From contig OZ345354.1 of the NCBI GenBank assembly GCA_977006965.1, positions 248,001 to 312,000 of the forward strand: 64,000 nt of DNA, read 5' to 3'. The position numbers were made by a program, and so were the translations under genes. Origin of the DNA: Phymatolithon calcareum. Taxonomy: Eukaryota; Rhodophyta; Florideophyceae; Hapalidiales. The notes beneath the pieces were generated by a model. It had not been told where the DNA came from and made no database searches. It was given only the letters and a program-made list of their open reading frames with translations. Shown here one piece after another: positions 10,376 through 19,561 of the stretch; position 1 is the first letter of the stretch; each line of letters begins with the position of its first letter.

Positions 10376-11369
10376 TGATAACCACAACACTAAGTCCGAA
10401 AGTCCCAAAGCATAACGTACAGAAGTATAATCGAAAGATTTTGCGAGAGCGGTCAACATGATAATGAAACTTATCCCTTGTGACAGGATGCGATGGCTGG
10501 GCTCTGCTGTGCAGAAAAGAAATGCAAAAGTGAAGAGAATCTATCGGTCCCTCCTTCACTTCACAATAATGGTAGCTGTCGCCAGAGAATCTGAGAGCCT
10601 TTCTTCAGTTCTTCAAAATCTATCGAAGCTTGTTGGCAGTCGCAGAATTATTCTGAGACTCAAAGGGAACCTAACGGGAAGTGGATGGGAACAAAGTACA
10701 CTAGCCGAAGATATCGCAAATCGTTTATATCAGCTCAGATACCACCACTGTTGCAGGTTAAAAAGCATCTCTACGGTACGCCAATTACCAACCCTAAAAT
10801 AATCGTCTCAGCTCCACCTGGTGATGCCATTATTTATTGCCTTCATGATACCGTGGAGCGTCAACAACCCCAGAATCACTCTTTGGTGACGTACCTGGAC
10901 GAGACGTGAAAGCCGCAGTCAAACTCGCTAACGATAGGATGGAATGGAAGAAACTTAGGCCCTCTAAGCGCTCCTAGCGCCATTAGGAGAAAAGGCGAAA
11001 TAATGAATGGAGCGTCAACCAGAGCTAAACACAAAAGTGGCCTACCTGATAGAACATGAATACCCTTGAATGTTGTTGACCCCATCTAGCTCGTTCACCA
11101 CCTAGAAGGTTGCACATTGCACACTGCTTTTGTCAACAAGGGGTTATTTGCATGCCTAGACGCCCGCGCGCTGTGCGTCAGCGTAGGGGCTTAGGTGTGG
11201 TCTCGAGGGCGCGTCGCACTGTTTTTTTGAATTTGTAATTTATTAAACGCCCTCAGAAACATTCAGGAGACTGCAAGGGAGATGCTTCACTAATCTTCTT
11301 AAGTCCGCGTAACCCGGGTTAACGTCATAGCCCTAGCTGCAAAAACCGTCCCTCGGAAAAAGGGTGGAG
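10376..11369. other. Intergenic, no gene recognised
   Basis: About 1 kb without a supported gene. A 114-codon frame at 10458-10802 (+) shows no family features. A small inverted repeat lies near 10970-10990. Confidence 0.4.
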
Positions 11370-12830
11370 AGAAAAGCTTAGAGTCCTTTGACAAGATTTT
11401 CTATAAGGCTCAGGGTCGCAGCTCTAGTGACGCGTTGTCTATTCCATGTTGCCGTAAAAGACGATGGTGAAGAAAGTAACTGGTCGAGAGCTTTTTCCGT
11501 GATATTAATCTCCTCTTGGGTCAACTGATATCTTCCGAGGTACTCCTCGAGATTACTCATGAGGATTGGAACAGTATCACCGAAAGTGTCTGGTAGAAGT
11601 GTTGTCCTCATTGGAGGAACTGACCGAATGCCCACTTTACCGCTAATTGGTGGTGTCGTGTTTTCAGGCGTCTGATGATCGCCGGGGTGGACCCCAGGAG
11701 ATCATGCGGAATTTTCCTTTTTCTGCTGGACGCCAAGATGTCTCCTTCGTCGTTGAAGAGCAAGTTCTGCAATTATTTTGATGAAACTCTTTGATTGAGG
11801 AAGGTCAGTGCCGTCTCGAAAAGGTCGTGATGGAACATTTCCGATATGTCGTGACTAACCCGTTGCAGTTCCTCCACTTCTCTTTCCTCCCTTGGGACGA
11901 CCAGAAGGCTCACTTTCTTTGACCTGGCTCGTTCCAACATTCTGAGCACTAGAACGAGTCTCTTGCTTTCGGTATTCTATATTCGGCAAAGAAGGCGAAG
12001 TCTGACTTAGCGAGTTTTTCGCGTTTGGACAGAATACTTCTGCGAAAAATGTCTTCTCAACTTCTGCAATAGCTGCCTGGACTCTCGGCGTCTAAGGCAT
12101 CAGGTGCATGGCATACTACCATCTTGGTTATATTAACGCCTGGTATATCTTCACTGCTTTCAAGGGGCTGAGCCCACGCAATGAGACACCCAGGGATCTC
12201 AGTTGATAGACTGCGATATTGGCCTGTCGGATGCGCTCGAGCATTTTTGTGTCGGTATCTCCCTCATTGTTGAGTGAGATGCCAAATTATGAGACTTCTT
12301 TGACGTTTGCCAGCGTTTTTCCTGCAAGCTTGAAAATGGATGATCTTGTGTCCGCCGAGAGAAGAACTTCGCTCTTCCCAGCTTTCGTGTTTCAAATCAT
12401 CTGCCTGTCCCTTCCCATTTCGATGCAATATTTAACAGTCTCTGTAGTCCCGCTGGGGTCTTTGCCGATAAGAGCACGCCGTCCGCAAGGATGATTGCGG
12501 ATACATCGGTGACTTCCAGTGGCATTTCGCTAATTCTCTGGCGAACTCGTCTATGAAGAGATTGCACAAACTTGGACTCAGTGGGGACCACTGAGGTTTT
12601 CCTTGTCAGCGTATGGCGCTGTGCAATAAATGGTCACTTGCAAACGTGCCTCCAGGGTGTGAGGTGAACGCGAGCCCTATTTTCGTGCTTTGGACGGATT
12701 CAGAAGGACATAGTGCCTTTGGGTTGTGGCGAAGCATTCGGCGATACCGCAAGAGGGCTGTGGAACTGTGGGCGCCCTCAGTGAAGCACCTGTTTGTGTT
12801 ATTCGTGGGCGCGTGTGTAGGCACTGGTAA
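11370..12830 (-). pseudogene. Decayed non-LTR (LINE-type) reverse transcriptase
   Basis: Read on the minus strand through frameshifts and stops, the segment gives successive reverse transcriptase landmarks. A block near 12597-12530 reads PQWSPLSPSLCNLFIDEF, a form of the PQGxxLSP motif with Gly changed to Trp. Then, in another frame near 12490-12460, comes LADGVLLSA, where the catalytic (Y/F)ADD has lost its second Asp. The thumb-like block near 12370-12150 reads GKSEVLLS and then FGISLNNEGDTDTKMLERI. Further fragments extend to about 11375. Such elements copy themselves by target-primed reverse transcription. Multiple stops and at least two frameshifts mean this copy is dead. No 5' end, endonuclease or poly(A) tail was found. 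Confidence 0.7.
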
Positions 12831-12935
12831 AAAGATGTGAACATGGACGAGGCTTAAATTAAAATTCTCGTTGCCTAATTAGTACTGTACCTGAAAGGCC
12901 TGTCTACACTACCCTTGCTTTAGAGTCTTTCCTAC

Positions 12936-14159
12936 TCAAATTCCTTTCTTTTTAATGGTTGGACCCGCCTGCTTCTCAGCGAAAGCCAGATTGTCTCTTA
13001 CTTTAGCGAATCCACCAAACTTCTTGACAGCGTACGACAAGTCGTTTCTTCCCTCTTTCCGCAATTGCCGCTCAGTGGGCATTCTGTTCGAGAGAGCAAG
13101 CTCAGGGTGATATTTTGCAGTGAACGCCCTCAGCTCGGCGCCAAGCCTATGTTCGTCCCACGTCTGAGGAGCCCCTTGCGACGCGGTATTCCTTCCCTTT
13201 AGCCCGCAACGTTTGGCCACTTCGGGATAACCTCCGTGCATCGCCACCGCATTTGCAAGCCCACTTGCACCGTTTGCGCCTAATTCAGAGGCAGTGGGCA
13301 TCCTACCGGGGCAATACTTTGCCGAGAACTCTAAAAGCTTGACTTTGAACGACTCGAATTCCTTCCAGAATTTCCTCCTTTTGTACGCCCGTCGACAAGA
13401 ATAGCTCATACTTGTAGCAACTGCATACATTCCGCCGTGGCGCGCGATTGCGTTGAGTATATCGGAGCGCTTCTTCTCACGCAGTACGGTTTGCGTGGGC
13501 ATGACGCCAGGTGTGCCAAATTCTTGTACAAATGCTCTGACTTCGCGGTGTAAAGTGCTCAGATCTGCCCAGTAATCACGCGGCTGACGAAGCACTTTTG
13601 GTCGGACGCCAGAATAAGGAAGTAGTGATTTCGATTCCAATGACGATGGCAGTTTGCGACCAGCTCTTGACTTGCGGCTCCATCGAAGCATGGCTGCGAC
13701 ATGCTTCACACCGCCATGTTTGGCGAGCGCAGCAATGAGGTCTCCGCGACCAAGAGCGCGCATTTCCGAGAGGCGCGGTACTTGACGACGTCCACGACGG
13801 CCGAGGGATGCATTAACGAGCTCAAGTTCTTTCTCGACGTGCCCGAGATCATTCCAATAGCCGTGCGGTTTTCGTACGGCCCGTTTCTTTGGAGGGTCGA
13901 CAACTGGCCTCTCGACCTTTTTCGGTACTTGCCTAACCTGTGTCGATGCATCGACCCATATAGTGGCATTTGTGTCCAGGAGAAACGGCAGTAATTGCAC
14001 CGGAGGGACGACTGAATCGATTCCACTAGCTGCTGTCAGGTGCTGCGATTGCGGCAGATGGTGCTTTGCCGTCACCGTCCTCCTTGGGCGCTTGCGGTGC
14101 TGCGGACCCGCCGCAGCGGGCATGCGCAACAGGGGAAGCGCTGCAACAAAGCAAGACAT
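12936..14159 (-). CDS. HGG-repeat protein with four ~70-residue repeats, probably organelle-targeted
   Basis: The 407-residue protein starts at the ATG at 14159. After a basic N terminus (about 95 residues, rich in Pro, Arg, His and Ala, possibly a transit peptide) come four imperfect repeats. Each starts with an aromatic-rich W/F helix, then a Met-Pro-Thr-like turn, then a block of the form L..xGRxDL..A(V/I)..(H/F)GG...VA. Repeat cores are near GRGDLIAALAKHGG, KRSDILNAIARHGG, ASGLANAVAMHGG and GRNDLSYAVKKFGG. Similar repeats occur in plant and algal organelle proteins of unclear function, possibly nucleic-acid binding; that is recalled, not proven here. The spacing suggests an alpha-solenoid. 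It lies head to head with the YGGT gene. Confidence 0.75.
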   Translation of the reverse strand: MSCFVAALPLLRMPAAAGPQHRKRPRRTVTAKHHLPQSQHLTAASGIDSVVPPVQLLPFLLDTNATIWVDASTQVRQVPKKVERPVVDPPKKRAVRKPHGYWNDLGHVEKELELVNASLGRRGRRQVPRLSEMRALGRGDLIAALAKHGGVKHVAAMLRWSRKSRAGRKLPSSLESKSLLPYSGVRPKVLRQPRDYWADLSTLHREVRAFVQEFGTPGVMPTQTVLREKKRSDILNAIARHGGMYAVATSMSYSCRRAYKRRKFWKEFESFKVKLLEFSAKYCPGRMPTASELGANGASGLANAVAMHGGYPEVAKRCGLKGRNTASQGAPQTWDEHRLGAELRAFTAKYHPELALSNRMPTERQLRKEGRNDLSYAVKKFGGFAKVRDNLAFAEKQAGPTIKKKGI

Positions 14160-14499
14160 GACGCGTGGCGTTGGTAGGCCCGCGAGGATGCCCCGCGGGC
14201 GAGCCTGGCTTTAGACACAACGCCCGGCGGGGTTGTCAAACAAGATGATCAGATTGCTTGCCAAGTTACGGAGGTTTCATAACAGGCACATCTCCCGCGC
14301 GACGCGCGCAGTAGCAGATCTGATTCCCTGATAGCTTTACAGTGTCGAGCTAGACAAATTAAATTTTAATTAATTTTTTTAGGATCAGCTAAATTGGATC
14401 CAGGTGAATCTGTGTGGTAGCAGGCAGGGTAGAGCTCAAGGCAGACCAACCTCCTCGTTGACCAACATATCGTTGTTGTGCTTGACATCCGCAAGTCCG
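14160..14499. promoter_or_regulatory. Divergent intergenic (HGG-repeat / YGGT genes)
   Basis: About 340 bases between two divergent starts, containing an AT-rich tract near 14360-14385 that could be part of either promoter. If the YGGT leader starts further upstream, part of this is 5' UTR. Confidence 0.4.
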
Positions 14500-15111
14500 A
14501 TGGTATTGTTTCGAAGTAGAAATGTGCGCATGACAGGAGCGTTTGCGCCCGCGGTATCCATCGGGTCTCTGTATCCAGGATTAACACGCCGACGTCACGC
14601 CTGGGCGCGCTCCGTAGGCGTCCTCATTCCTGGCGACGGTGTTATAGAAACGACGACAATCGGAGGCACTGTAACTTTCTTTGCAATTTACCAAAACGTT
14701 CTAAGTATGTTGCTGCGAACTAGCGTTCAGACGAATCTAAAGCAAGCAATGATGCAAGCCAGTCAGCAACTGACCCAATCGTTCGTTCTGCCTTTTAAAT
14801 TTTCCTGAATTTGGTGCACCACAGTTGCTCGTATTGTGCTAAGTTGGTTTCCAGGAATTGCAACAAGCCCTATTATGCGGCCGTTAATCACAGTATGCGA
14901 CCCTTTTCTGAACTTGTTTCGTCAGGTTGTTCCGCCCGTTTTCGGGTTAGACCTGTCCCCAGTCCTGGCTCTGTTCCTCCTCCAGGCGTTTGGAAGCGCC
15001 ACACAAGCGCTCGGAAGCGAGCTTCCTGGAAAGGAAGGTCAATTTTTGAAGCCGCAGCGCAAAGCTCCTTGGGAAGGCCTTATCCGTCGCTTTCGCAATG
15101 AGCGTATCTGA
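14500..15111 (+). CDS. YGGT (YlmG-like) protein, probably plastid (two exons 14500-14704, 14825-15111)
   Basis: A 120-nt intron (14705-14824, GTATGT...CACCACAG) joins a hydrophobic first segment, IGGTVTFFAIYQNVLS, to ARIVLSWFPGI and then the family core: PLITVCDPFLNLFRQVVPP, GLDLSPVLALFLLQAF and a C-terminal SELPG. This is the order seen in cyanobacterial and plant YlmG/YGGT proteins, which act in thylakoid or envelope membrane organisation and nucleoid distribution. The joined product is 163 residues with two hydrophobic segments and an Arg-rich N terminus consistent with a transit peptide. The ATG at 14500 is the first in frame; a GTG at 14404 is not credible as a start. Unspliced, a TGA at 14806 would interrupt the domain. 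It is convergent with MED19 (168 bp apart). Confidence 0.82.
14705..14824 (+). other. Spliceosomal intron of the YGGT gene (120 nt)
   Basis: The donor is A|GTATGT and the acceptor CACCACAG|TT. Removal restores an uninterrupted YGGT hydrophobic segment in frame. A CTGAC lies at 14770-14774, rather far from the acceptor. Confidence 0.8.
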
Positions 15112-15279
15112 CTGATAGCTGGAAGCGAAGATAGATCTTTTGCGGAGTCAACGCAACGGTTTACCTAGCGCAACGCTAAACATACATATAAAATTTATAT
15201 ATTACAATCCTGAACTCCTTCCTACATCACGACTGGCCCCTTCCGCACTCCACTCGTGCCTTACTGTCGAACTCTGCCC

Positions 15280-15801
15280 CTAACTGCGACGCTCTGAATC
15301 GCGTTTCTTTTTGCGCTGCTTCCGAAGTCGTCTTTCATCATCGTCAAGATTTCGCTCTTCTCCGTCACCGCCATCCGTTCCATCTCGCCTCCTCTTTTTA
15401 CGTTTCTTCTTCTTCTTCCTGTCCCTGCGTTTCTTGCGCCGCTCATCAGCAGGAAGAGCTTGTTCTTCGTTAAGCCAATCTGGCAACTTCGGCTTTTCAG
15501 AAGATTCCTGTAGCGTAAGCGCGTTTCTCAAGACACGCTCGTCGAATAATTCAAGCCTTCGCTCATCCTCATTTACAGGCATCATCGCTATTTCCATCAG
15601 CGAACCAGCGGGACAGCGCGGCTTGATAGGAATTATGTCGCCCGCAACGTCGGCAACATAGTTTGCAAAGGAAGTACGCATCTTTCGCTTCCGCATGTCT
15701 TCCAGCACACTGCTGAGCCCGAACTGAACCATTAAGTCTCCGGGATTCGACCCCATTCCCATTCCGAGCGGGTTGCCGCCGCCCGGACCACGGCTTTCCA
15801 T
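15280..15801 (-). CDS. MED19: Mediator subunit 19-like protein
   Basis: The 173-residue protein starts at the ATG at 15801; an upstream in-frame GTG at 15837 is rejected. Residues about 20-105 follow the MED19 plan: a short Gly-rich leader, a LMVQFGLSS segment, a basic patch, then VADVAGDI, a Gly-Ser-Leu turn, and a helix with FDERVLRNALTLQES followed by a Pro-rich turn. The last 60 residues are a Lys/Arg-rich tail typical of MED19. The protein would join the Mediator head/middle region and connect activators to RNA polymerase II in the nucleus. The family is fast evolving, so the call is by pattern rather than strong identity. It is divergent from the TRF4/5 gene. Confidence 0.6.
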   Translation of the reverse strand: MESRGPGGGNPLGMGMGSNPGDLMVQFGLSSVLEDMRKRKMRTSFANYVADVAGDIIPIKPRCPAGSLMEIAMMPVNEDERRLELFDERVLRNALTLQESSEKPKLPDWLNEEQALPADERRKKRRDRKKKKKRKKRRRDGTDGGDGEERNLDDDERRLRKQRKKKRDSERRS

Positions 15802-16299
15802 CGTGGGCGCTGCCAGACCCCCTGTTAGCGCCGGCACTTTCAGCTACTATACTGTAGAGCGCTGGGATCAGAGCTGCAAGTTATCAGCCCAGCTGGCTGG
15901 GTGGATCGAGATTGGGCCACGAGGCAGGGCTGCGACCGAACTGAATACCATTCTGTGTCCAATCAATGAACAATACTCTGTGCCAAATGTTCCAATCATA
16001 TTCACATTTATGATATTTGTGCGCTTGCACTATGCCATAATAATTGCTACTTTTTTGAGACATCCATTTGACTGTTGCAACGTGTGCCCTCGCGGACAAC
16101 CACGTCGGATATCGTAGTCCGTCCTACTCCTACTGTACATACTCACGTCCTTCAACCAACTCGACACTCTAATACAGTACTCTGCAACCTGCGTAGCCTC
16201 CACCTGCTCATCCAACTAGCGCTGCCATCGACCGACCGACAGCACTGCAGTACTCGAGTCCGGCAACCTTTTTTGCGGAAGCTCTAACTTGCTTTCATC
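15802..16299. promoter_or_regulatory. Divergent intergenic (MED19-like / TRF4-5-like)
   Basis: A 498-bp gap between divergent starts. It must hold both promoters. No clear motif is assigned. Confidence 0.45.
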
Positions 16300-18570
16300 A
16301 TGTCGTCATCCACGACGAATGGAGTTGCATTGCCACTGGAAATTGTGTGCAATGCGGAGGGTCAACTCTACTGCGTCGTTTGCAGGCGAATTGTTCCAAG
16401 TGGAGCCGGAAGTATTAGCGGGCATCTCAGTGGAAAAAAGCATGAGAAGTCTGCGAAAAAGTCTAGTCCTGAAGAAAATTCAAAGCTCAGAGAAAAACTA
16501 CTCGCTGAGGCCGCGACCGCCAAAGCGTCCAGGAAACCACCATCTGCACGCGAAGATTCTGAAAAGCATGTTCCCATCTCTCGTGCTGGTCCAGTTGTGC
16601 AATTGGACCCTCAAAGTACACATCCATTACGTAATCTCCAAATTGACAAAGATGAGTTTCTCAACTCCATTTTGGCAGATATGGGAAAAAACGCCTCCAG
16701 CGAAGGAGAAAGCTCTATCGATGACGACAGTACAATATTGACAGCTTCCAAGAGAGCTCAGGCGTTTGCACCGATTGAATATCGACCTCCTGACGGTGTT
16801 GATAACTTTTTTGACTCAATGCCCGCGGAAGCAGAGCGAACGACCCAGCCAGCTGAGTTGCGTGCCATTCTGGAGAACGTAACCCCGAAGAAAAAGGCTG
16901 TTGAATCTGGCAACATGGATGCGCCGTCCAGCCCAGCTCCCGTATCCCTGCCTCTAGTGGTTAATGTTGCAGATACCGAAATGGAAGAAGCCGAAACGAA
17001 AGACGAAGACGGTAGTGACAGTGATGACGAACCTGTGGATGGTATGCCGCCCTGGCTGTTGGCACCTGATGTCATTCAGGCGGTCAAGTACACCAGCGAC
17101 ACAAGTTTGGCGCTGCACTATGAGATTTTGGAATTTGCCCGTTTTATGTCACCAACAGCAACGGAAAGCGGCAACCGCGAAAAAGTGGCGACTACAGTGC
17201 TCAACATTGTCAAAACGCTCTGGCCGAATTGCCATATTGAATTGTTTGGATCTTATGCCACGGGACTCTATCTACCGAGCAGCGATATCGACATCTGCGT
17301 CATGGACACCCCTCTTGGCGGCGACATGTCGGAAGTGCAGAAGGTTGCGCATGCAGTTCGAAATTTGCAAGGCTTTGCGCGAAGAGTGAATGTCATCAAA
17401 GCTCGTGTTTCTTTGGTCAAGCTAGTTGCCCGCGAGGGCGGCGTGCAGTGCGATATCTCGTTTAGTCAATCCAATGGTCCTAAGAATGTCCTCGTTATTC
17501 GGCGCTACTTGAAGCACTATCCGGCCCTCCGGCCGCTGCTTCTTGTTGTAAAGTGCTTCCTGCAGCAGCGCTCTCTAAATGAGGTATTCACAGGCGGACT
17601 GGGTTCTTATGCTGTTCTGCTACTCGTCGTTTCTCATTTGCAAATGCTGCGCTACAACTTTCAGGGCACGAACGCAAATCTCGGTGCTGTGCTTCTACAG
17701 TTTTTCAACCTTTACGGTCGTCTGTTTAATTACTGCGTGGCAGGTATTGCCGTCAAGAACGATGGTTGCTACTACAACAAAATCGATAGATGGGACACCA
17801 TCCCGGCAGAAACTATTCGCTTCAGCATTGAGGACCCCAACGATGAGACGAACGAAATCGGCAAGAACAGCTACAGTGCAGCGCGTGTGCGAAAAGCGTT
17901 CGGCAATGCCTGGGCACAGCTGAATAAGTGGAGCCGTGATTCACTAACAGGCCCACCAACGCCATTGTCAGCCATATTGCAACATGACAGTTCCTTCCGC
18001 AAACGAAGGAAGCAGGTTAGGGAAGACTTGCAGAGCCGTGGAATACTGAGTTTAAGCACGTCCATCAAGGCAGGAGTGTTTTCCTGTGGCGTGTTTACAC
18101 CTGCCGAAGGTGCTGCCGCAGATCGCGACAAAATGGTGGACGATTCGAATGATGCGAATCCCGACGTTCATCGCTCGAAGCGCATGCGAACGCATCAGCC
18201 GTCCGCTAATAGAGCAGAATACGCTGTGCCTCGCCATGAAGGAAACCCGGTGCCCATGGGATCATACTCTGCACCCTATGTGCCGCCGTATGCACAGCAT
18301 CACCAGAACCATCTCCCTGCTCAACCATTGTTTAACGGTAGCTCATATGCACCTCCTACACAGGCGGCATATCAATATCCATACGATGGGCCAACGTTGA
18401 GTCCTGAGATGCAAATGCGGTTAGGAGGCTATCCGGGAGGTGGCGGGTCTTCGCGGAGGCGCGATAGGGAGAGGCGTGATGCTGGAGGTAGACCTCGGGG
18501 TATCAGTCGTCCTGCTAAGCGAAGAGGAAAGTCCAGAGGTCGCGCGAAGTACGAGCAGGAGAGGAGTTGA
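16300..18570 (+). CDS. TRF4/5-type non-canonical poly(A) polymerase with N-terminal zinc finger
   Basis: The 756-residue single-exon protein has the nucleotidyltransferase signature GSYATGLYLPSSDIDI (Gly316 onward; catalytic Asp329 and Asp331) and a third Asp near 384 (QCDIS). A PAP-associated domain follows, with the motif GGLGSYAVLLLV. TRF4/5 (PAPD5/7) adds short A-tails to nuclear RNAs for exosome decay as part of TRAMP-like complexes. The C terminus is Tyr/Pro-rich and then Gly/Arg-rich, ending in basic RS-like residues. Unusual is a U1/matrin-type finger at 25-48 (C25-x2-C28-x13-H42-x5-H48), not part of yeast or human TRF4. An acidic linker (about 225-245) precedes the catalytic core. 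Confidence 0.88.
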   Translation: MSSSTTNGVALPLEIVCNAEGQLYCVVCRRIVPSGAGSISGHLSGKKHEKSAKKSSPEENSKLREKLLAEAATAKASRKPPSAREDSEKHVPISRAGPVVQLDPQSTHPLRNLQIDKDEFLNSILADMGKNASSEGESSIDDDSTILTASKRAQAFAPIEYRPPDGVDNFFDSMPAEAERTTQPAELRAILENVTPKKKAVESGNMDAPSSPAPVSLPLVVNVADTEMEEAETKDEDGSDSDDEPVDGMPPWLLAPDVIQAVKYTSDTSLALHYEILEFARFMSPTATESGNREKVATTVLNIVKTLWPNCHIELFGSYATGLYLPSSDIDICVMDTPLGGDMSEVQKVAHAVRNLQGFARRVNVIKARVSLVKLVAREGGVQCDISFSQSNGPKNVLVIRRYLKHYPALRPLLLVVKCFLQQRSLNEVFTGGLGSYAVLLLVVSHLQMLRYNFQGTNANLGAVLLQFFNLYGRLFNYCVAGIAVKNDGCYYNKIDRWDTIPAETIRFSIEDPNDETNEIGKNSYSAARVRKAFGNAWAQLNKWSRDSLTGPPTPLSAILQHDSSFRKRRKQVREDLQSRGILSLSTSIKAGVFSCGVFTPAEGAAADRDKMVDDSNDANPDVHRSKRMRTHQPSANRAEYAVPRHEGNPVPMGSYSAPYVPPYAQHHQNHLPAQPLFNGSSYAPPTQAAYQYPYDGPTLSPEMQMRLGGYPGGGGSSRRRDRERRDAGGRPRGISRPAKRRGKSRGRAKYEQERS

Positions 18571-18757
18571 CAATATCTCAGAGTGAAATATGGAGTCATG
18601 AAGGAAGGCGATCTTGTAATCTTCTCTTACGGCGTGCACTGCTACTGCTAGTACTGTGCTCGTCTTCTAATCGTAATTAACTTTTCATCCTCGCATGGTC
18701 TGGGACGTAAACACGCACTCCGTGATTGCGTACGACTGGAACCGTACGGCAAACAAC

Positions 18758-19561
18758 CTACGGGCTTGGTGTCTCCTTGTTGGTTGGGGGGTCAGAGCGT
18801 GCTGTGGTCGGAATCCAATCAGCTTTGGTTGCCAAGGAATTCTTTTTGTGGATAGGCTCCGCCTTGTAGTCCTCAATGACTTGGACAGCCTCTTCCGCGG
18901 TTGCGGCAAGCTTGACACACTTTCTAATTCCCTTCGCAATAAATCCCTCATCCATACCACGCTCTATAAACTGCCACAAATGGTCGTAAAACCCATTAGT
19001 GTTGACAAGAACCACGACATTGCGGTGAAATTCGAGCTGTCGCCAGCTAATGACCTCTGCAAGTTCTTCCAGCGTGCCTAGTCCGCCAGGAAGAGCGACG
19101 AAAGCGTTGGCGCGGCGATAGAGGCCTGTGCGACGATCAATCATAGATTCATGTACCATAATGTCGCGAAATGGACCATTTGACATGTCATTGACAAAGC
19201 GTTTCAGAACAACGCAATCCACAGTTCCAGCAGCCTTGATTGATCCATCCGTGCAACGGCCCACAAGGCCATTCCCTCCGCCATTCACTTGTACCCAACC
19301 GCGACTCGCTATTGCTTTGCCAAGATCAAAAGCTGCCTCTGCATACGATTTGACTTTCACCACCGCTGAGCTTGACGACGCGTACACAGTGACTGTGAAG
19401 CATCCTTCCTTTGGATCGCTTAGCGGTACTTCGCCGTCAGATGGGGTAATGGAATGGGAGTTCAGTGGCGGTGTAGCGATTGACCCACTTGACAGATGAT
19501 TCATCATTGGGGTGCAGCGAGATGCAGACGTGATCACGAAACAGGGGAATAAGAGCACCAT
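18758..19561 (-). CDS. LOG family protein (cytokinin riboside 5'-monophosphate phosphoribohydrolase-like)
   Basis: The 267-residue protein shows the LOG Rossmann-like fold: an N-terminal beta strand TVTVYASSSS, the phosphate-loop-like NGGGNGLVG at 93-101, and the hallmark PGGLGTLEE at 158-166. LOG enzymes release ribose 5-phosphate from cytokinin or other nucleoside monophosphates; many family members act on AMP. The usual MHERK motif is replaced by a variant near MIDRRTGLYRRAN (140-152), which keeps the Arg preceding PGGxGT. Residues 1-50 are not part of the domain and could be a targeting segment; starts at Met19/Met20 are also possible. The substrate in algae is uncertain. Confidence 0.85.
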   Translation of the reverse strand: MVLLFPCFVITSASRCTPMMNHLSSGSIATPPLNSHSITPSDGEVPLSDPKEGCFTVTVYASSSSAVVKVKSYAEAAFDLGKAIASRGWVQVNGGGNGLVGRCTDGSIKAAGTVDCVVLKRFVNDMSNGPFRDIMVHESMIDRRTGLYRRANAFVALPGGLGTLEELAEVISWRQLEFHRNVVVLVNTNGFYDHLWQFIERGMDEGFIAKGIRKCVKLAATAEEAVQVIEDYKAEPIHKKNSLATKADWIPTTARSDPPTNKETPSP

